DNA of 64,000 bases from Strongylocentrotus droebachiensis. Its lineage: Eukaryota; Echinodermata; Echinoidea; Camarodonta; Strongylocentrotidae. The notes beneath the pieces are model-generated. The model searched no databases. It was not told the origin of the DNA and saw nothing but the letters and a program-made list of their open reading frames with translations. Location: NCBI GenBank assembly GCA_035222895.1, contig JAVYIG010000696.1:124001-188000 (forward strand), read 5' to 3'. Shown here piece after piece: positions 59,376 through 64,000 of the stretch. Within the stretch, counting starts at the first letter, position 1. Each line of letters begins with the position of its first letter. The position numbers and the translations under genes were made by a program.

Positions 59376-60523
59376 ACCTGACTAGTAAAATCCAGAAATA
59401 TTGATGAAGACAATAACGAAACAGTCACAACAGGAACACAGAGGAAAATGCTTAAAAATGTAAAATTCTAGAGCCACAAAATCTTGGGCTGGGCAGCAAC
59501 TGAAATAGCGCCCTCTTGTCATGCCTTGTATGTCTGGCGCTGGTCTAGCGCGCTCCACGCATGTCTGGCGTGCCTTTGGCGTGTACATTCATGCGTCGAG
59601 CTCCGCGCACACTTTTGAGCATGCTAAACAAAAAACCGACGCACACAGCGAATGACGACGAATGCATAGCGCTGGTCCAGCGTTGGTCCAGCGCGCTCGA
59701 CGAACGAGTAACGAATGATGACGCACGCCTAGCGAACGACAACGCACTGGCCCAAATTGCAAATTTCCAATGCGCTGGCCGTGCGTCCCCCATGCGTCCC
59801 CTCTGTGTGACCGGGCCTTAACTTTCGTCATTATTTTGGAAAAGCTAGCGAGCTGACACAAAATGCACAGCGTGTAGCTAGCGCGCTGTGCGTATACAGG
59901 GCGTGTGCTTCGCTTATGCCTGGCGTTGGTCTAGCGCGCTCAACTCACGTCTGGCGTGCCGTTGGCGTGTACATTCATGCGTCGAGCTCCACGCACACTT
60001 TTGAGCATACTCAAAAAATCCCGACGCACACAGCGAATGACGACGATTGTATAGCGTGGGTCCAGCGCGCTCGACGAACGAGTAACGAGTGATGACGCGC
60101 GCCTAGCGAACGACAACGCACTGGCCAAAATTGCAAATTTTCCATGCGCCGGCCGTGCGTCCCCCAAGCGTCCCCTCTGTGTGACCGGGCCTTAAAGGTG
60201 CGGTGTACCTGAGAACTGTCAACAAATTATATTTTTCCAGTTTTTACGGTATTTCTGTGTGAATGAATGAGCAAGGTTTTGGCAGCCTAAGGGTTAATAC
60301 TTTAAACTTGAATTATTTCTTTGCTCTGCCATCAATTTTATCGCGAGAGACTTGATGACAGACTAACATCATGGATTCAGTTCCGGGTACAAGAGGTATA
60401 CAGACGGTCTCTGACCGGGAAGTTGTTTGTGGATATTTAAGCTGAATGTTGGGCGAGGGTCGACAGTATACGTGTGGAAAATTGGAGTGTGGGTTGTGGA
60501 TGTTGCCGAGAATACTGTAGAAA

Positions 60524-60599
60524 ATGGCGACGTTAAAAGTGCTCAAACTGTTTTTATCAACTCTGTCGCTTTTCGTCTGTTTTCTGATATTGATACAAG
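60524..60599 (+). CDS. Leader exon 4: signal peptide (plus strand)
   Basis: ATG at 60524, 25 codons plus one base, donor GTAGGT. Encodes MATLKVLKLFLSTLSLFVCF then LILIQ. It differs from leader 3 by a few bases including one codon. It is the leader nearest the presumed plus-strand receptor that begins beyond 64.0 kb, about 3.4 kb from the shared acceptor, and is therefore the most likely first exon of that paralogue. Confidence 0.7.
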
Positions 60600-60761
60600 G
60601 TAGGTAGCTATCATCCATTCAAATCTATCTTGGTGTGTGGTGTTGTGCGTATTATGTTGATCTCCAACGAGACGATGGTTTTATGAAAATGTCATCATGG
60701 TCATGCAAGCATATATATATATGTATATACAACCTGTATATACATGTGGCTTCTTTGTTAA

Positions 60762-62164
60762 AGGCCCGGTCACACAGAGGGGACGCATGGGGAACGCACG
60801 GCCAGCGCATTGGAAATTTGCAATTTTGGCCAGTGCGTTGTCGTGCGCCCAACTTTTGTCGTAGCTACAGCGAGCTGACACCAAATGCATAGCGTGTTGC
60901 TAGCGCGCTGAGCGCATACAGGGCGCATACAGTGCGCATACAGACCGTGCCCAGAGCGCACATGATAACAACTTCCACGAATGCACAGTGTGTTGCTAGC
61001 GCGCTGGACGAATGGTCCACGCATGTACCGCGTTCTACGACGCACGGCCAGCGCATTGGAAATCAGAAAAGGCCGTGTGCCTAAAGGCCCGGTCACACAC
61101 AGACGACGCATGGGGAACGCACGGCCAGCGCATGGGAAATTTGCAATTTTGGCCAGTGCGTTGTCGTGCGCCCAACTTTTGTCGGAGCTACAGCGAGCTG
61201 ACACCAAATGCATAGCGTGTTGCTAGCGCGCTGAGCGCATACAGGGCGCATACAGTGCGCATACAGACCGTACACAGAGCGCACATGATAACAACTTCAA
61301 CGAATGCACAGCGTGTTGCTAGTGCGCTGGACGAATGGTCCACGCATGCACCGCGTTCTACGACGCACGGCCCGCGCATTGAAAATCGGAAAAGGCCGTG
61401 TGCCTAACTTTTGTCATGATTTTGGAAAAGCTAGCGAGCTGACAAAAAATGCACAGCGTGTGGCTAGCGCGCTGTGCGTATACAGGGCGTGTGCTCAGCG
61501 TATGTCTGGCGCTGGTCTAGCGCGCTCCACGCATGTCTGGCGTGCCTTTGGCGTGTACATTCATGCGTCGAGCTCCGCGCACACTTTTGAGCATGCTCAA
61601 AAAAAAACCCGACGCACACAGCGAATGACGACGAATGCATAGCGCTGGTCCAGCGTTGGTCCAGCGCGCTCGACGAACGAATAACGAATGATGACGCACG
61701 CCTAGCGAACGACAACGCACTGGCCCAAATTGCAAATTTCCAATGCGCTGGCCGTGCGTCCCCCATGCGTCCCCTCTGTGTGACCGGGCCTTAACTTTCG
61801 TCATTATTTTGGAAAAGCTAGCGAGCTGACACAAAATGCACAGCGTGTAGCTAGCGCGCTGTGCGTATACAGGGCGTGTGCTCCGCGTATGCCTGGCGCT
61901 GGTCTAGCGCGCTCAACTCACGTCTGGCGTGCTGTTGGCGTGTACATTCATGCGTCAAGCTCCGCGCACACTTTTGAGCATACTCAAAAAATCCCGACGC
62001 ACACAGCGAATGACGACGATTGCATAGCGTGGGTCCAGCGCGCTCGACGAACGGGTAACGAGTGATGACGCACGCCTAGCGAACGACAACGCACTGGCCA
62101 AAATTGCAAATTTTCCATGCGCCGACCGTGCGTCCCCCATACGTCCCCTCTGTGTGACCGGGCC
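60762..62164. mobile_element. TTAA-flanked AGGCCCGGTCACAC quasi-palindrome, copy 2
   Basis: TTAA at 60758-60761 and 62165-62168. Complete copy with outer ends and an inner pair at about 61084 and 61793. Very CG-rich compared with its surroundings. Non-coding. Confidence 0.78.
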
Positions 62165-62328
62165 TTAAAGGTGCGGTGTACCTGAGAACTGTCAACAAAT
62201 TATATTTGTCCAGTTTTTACGCCCAACATATTGCGGCTTGTACAGGTGACTAAAGAACAGAAACACAGTTTATGAATTTTAGCTCCAACATGTATGACAT
62301 TTGGGAATACGAACAATAAAGGATTTAA

Positions 62329-62568
62329 GGTGTTAAATGGGTACCCGGTAGGATGCGAAAGCTAATGTGGTTAGATTAGCACGTGTGCGCTTGTAAAAAA
62401 AGACGCCTGGCTGGAATGCTCCCCAGGGAGTGGAAAATGTGCATACTTTGTGTCCGGGTAAGCCTGAATTCTATGACCGGGGTAATAATATATATATCTG
62501 TAAAGCGCTTTGAGAGGGCCTTCGGTCCTGAAAAGCGCTATATAAGAACTAGCTATTATTATTCTTAT
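62329..62568 (+). mobile_element. Headless SINE copy
   Basis: Matches the body and tail of the SINE at 25781-26132 from 'ggtgttaaatgggtacccgg' to 'gcgctatataagaac' plus ATT repeats; the tRNA-like head is absent. Confidence 0.8.
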
Positions 62569-63857
62569 TACATCGTGGCTGGATTTGGAGTTTGAAAATT
62601 CAGGTCATTTGACCGGTCCATTAGACTCGGCTGAATTTTGCTAGAAACGCAACGGTCTTTTTTTGCTTGCCGATCTATCGATCGATCGATAACAAAAAAC
62701 GCTAACAAACGCTCACCTGCTCAAGATGAGTTGAAAAAGTTCGACTTTGAGAGCGTTACCTAGCGTTCCTATGGCCGTCTGCAGTTTGAGCTTGTGAGTG
62801 TAAATTAAATTGCGGCTGGTGGTCAGTGGTAACACGATCTGCGTTTCAAAACGCTCACGTTCCGAGTATAAATCCAGCTTTACGCAACACGAACTAAAGT
62901 AACGCAATATTTTTGATGTGACTACATAACTTATGCACAAAAAGGAGCAACGGGAAAAAAAAAAAACAGACTCGTATATTTACGATCTGCGCATGAAACA
63001 GCTGTATAATGAGTTTAGACAAATTTGAAACAATTTATGTTTCATTATAAATAAAACACTAAATGAAAATCACTCGATTGAAATGCATTTAACACAATTG
63101 TGCTGAACTACTGCGGAACTCATGTACGGGGGCAAATAATGGCCTCCGGGACAATGATACCAGAGGCGTCGCTAGAAATATTACAGTGGGGTAAAGGGGG
63201 GGGGGGGTATAAAGACGACGATTACTGACAAAATAGCCACCCCTTACCGAAAATTACATTAATGCCAATGTGCCAATGTCTACAAATTTAGCCCTATAAA
63301 CACGGGACCGGGGGCTAATTTTCATACGAACTATTTATACTTATATTGCTTATATTATAGTAAGGTTGAGATGACAATGACAATCGACACTGTTTTGTTG
63401 GTGAAACTTCGAGAAAATACAAGTTTTATAGTTGAAGTTTCTCTCGAAGTCATCACAGTGGATACAAAATCACAGTTCGTAGGAAAAAATAATTCGCCGG
63501 CCGACCGACATTATACATCTCACTGAGTTCAAACTTCTGCATTGATTTAGTACACGAGGATCGAGTGAGAATACCGACACAGCTGACCCGACACAGCAAC
63601 ATACATATGCGTATCTTTCTTGCTCCCTGGACGAGATGGCTCTACCCAACATCCCCCTCCCCCCTCTCTCTCTTTTTCTGTCTCTTTTACTCGCACCCCT
63701 CCTCGCTCATGCACTAACCCCGCTCTCTCGCGTATTTTCCCTTGTAATAAAAATTCTTTAATTATATTCATGTTCCTACGTATAAATTGCATTATTTGAA
63801 CAGATGTCAAATATGTTGTCAAATTGAATGGAAGAAAATAAATGTTCATTTTAATTG
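62569..63857. other. Intergenic/intronic, no gene recognised
   Basis: Contains a (GATC)n-like run near 62676, a poly-G tract near 63198 and a C/T-rich stretch at 63640-63690. No exon with domain content. It would lie in the first intron of the presumed plus-strand paralogue. Confidence 0.5.
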
Positions 63858-64000
63858 AATTGAATTATAATACAGTTGTGTGACTGTTTAAGTGTCATAG
63901 TGTCATATAGTACATACAACTTGCTCCAAAATGCATGTGGGAAAAGAAAATGAATACAGATTTATACTGTCAACAATTTAAATTCTCTCTCGGTATTCCA
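63858..64000 (+). other. Inverted copy of the receptor intron and second-exon acceptor
   Basis: Plus-strand sequence from 'ttgaattataatacagttgt' to the last base matches the reverse complement of about 34716-34866, with moderate divergence in the middle. The window stops at 'ctctctcggtattcca', one base before the AG| of the acceptor that in the minus-strand gene precedes the first Ig exon. The paralogue's Ig exon should start within two bases of the edge. Confidence 0.85.

Larger units (their letters stand above)
55385..59527 (-). mobile_element. 5'-truncated non-LTR retrotransposon (CR1/L2-like)
   Basis: Minus-strand LINE ending in (AAATC)n at 55385-55405, with target duplication GTAT at 55381-55384 and 59528-59531. 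The uninterrupted site is visible at 61496-61510. It contains a frameshifted pol frame (57145-59375) and a 3' UTR that was itself hit by a 933-bp foldback. About 150 bases precede the endonuclease remnant and are not recognisable as coding. Confidence 0.85.
54643..60191. mobile_element. TTAA-flanked AGGCCCGGTCACAC quasi-palindrome, copy 1
   Basis: TTAA at 54639-54642 and 60192-60195. Ends aaggcccggtcacacagag and the reverse. An inner pair of the same ends (about 54964 and 59818) shows two nested or tandemly joined ~330-370-bp subunits per arm, with many 'gctagcgcgctg' and 'gcatacag' words. It is interrupted by the LINE. The 60-150-residue ORFs on both strands are translations of the repeat and not genes. 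Confidence 0.75.
54113..60247 (+). repeat. Tandem duplicate unit 1 (interrupted by a 4.1-kb LINE)
   Basis: Without the LINE (55385-59527 plus its 4-base target duplication) the unit is about 1.99 kb and matches 60248-62220 almost base for base. It comprises leader exon 3, its 5' flank and a TTAA-type quasi-palindrome. Confidence 0.85.
60248..62220 (+). repeat. Tandem duplicate unit 2 (uninterrupted)
   Basis: The second ~1.97-kb copy, directly abutting unit 1. It holds leader exon 4 and the complete TTAA element, and preserves the empty LINE target (cagcgtatgtctgg). Confidence 0.85.

Overview
This window is eukaryotic nuclear DNA, AT-rich and intron-rich, from a marine deuterostome, most likely an echinoderm such as a sea urchin. 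The basis is: spliced genes with GT-AG introns; a Tie-type Ig/EGF/FN3 receptor; tRNA-headed SINEs ending in an L2-like 'GCGCTATATAAA...ATT' tail; TTAGGG-type telomeric repeats; and many short DNA transposon relics. The species call is inference. There is no bacterial, phage or CRISPR content.

Layout. (1) 3.8-12.3 kb, plus strand: a ubiquitin-specific protease gene. Ten exons join in consistent phase and give 390 codons with Cys box, CxxC...CxxC zinc ribbon and His box. Its 5' exon(s) were not found; a decayed 48-codon fragment with a perfect donor lies at 0.95-1.13 kb. (2) 13.7-19.7 kb: no gene, several terminal-inverted-repeat elements and SINE pieces. (3) 19.9-43.4 kb, minus strand: a Tie-like receptor, signal peptide - Ig - Ig - five EGF-type exons - Ig - three FN3 - transmembrane - short tail with no kinase domain. 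Nearly every extracellular exon is phase 1-1. This copy looks broken: a 1-base frameshift in FN3-1, a SINE sitting on the FN3-1 splice donor, and two in-frame stops in the tail exon. (4) 35.6-37.0 kb: a mariner relic in the long first intron. (5) 37.6-62.2 kb: a strongly rearranged region with inverted, direct and tandem duplications, nested palindromic transposons and LINE pieces. It contains four copies of the receptor's signal-peptide leader exon (one minus, three plus; one plus copy frameshifted). (6) 63.86-64.0 kb: an inverted copy of the intron and splice acceptor that precede the receptor's second exon. A plus-strand paralogue therefore almost certainly starts its Ig exons just past the window edge, and the plus-strand leaders at 54.4 and 60.5 kb are its likely first exons.

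The most interesting reading is a head-to-head pair (or larger cluster) of kinase-less Tie-like receptors. Their shared upstream region has been repeatedly duplicated, multiplying leader exons and 5' regions, while mobile elements have landed in leaders, introns and a splice site. All functional statements come from sequence reading alone.
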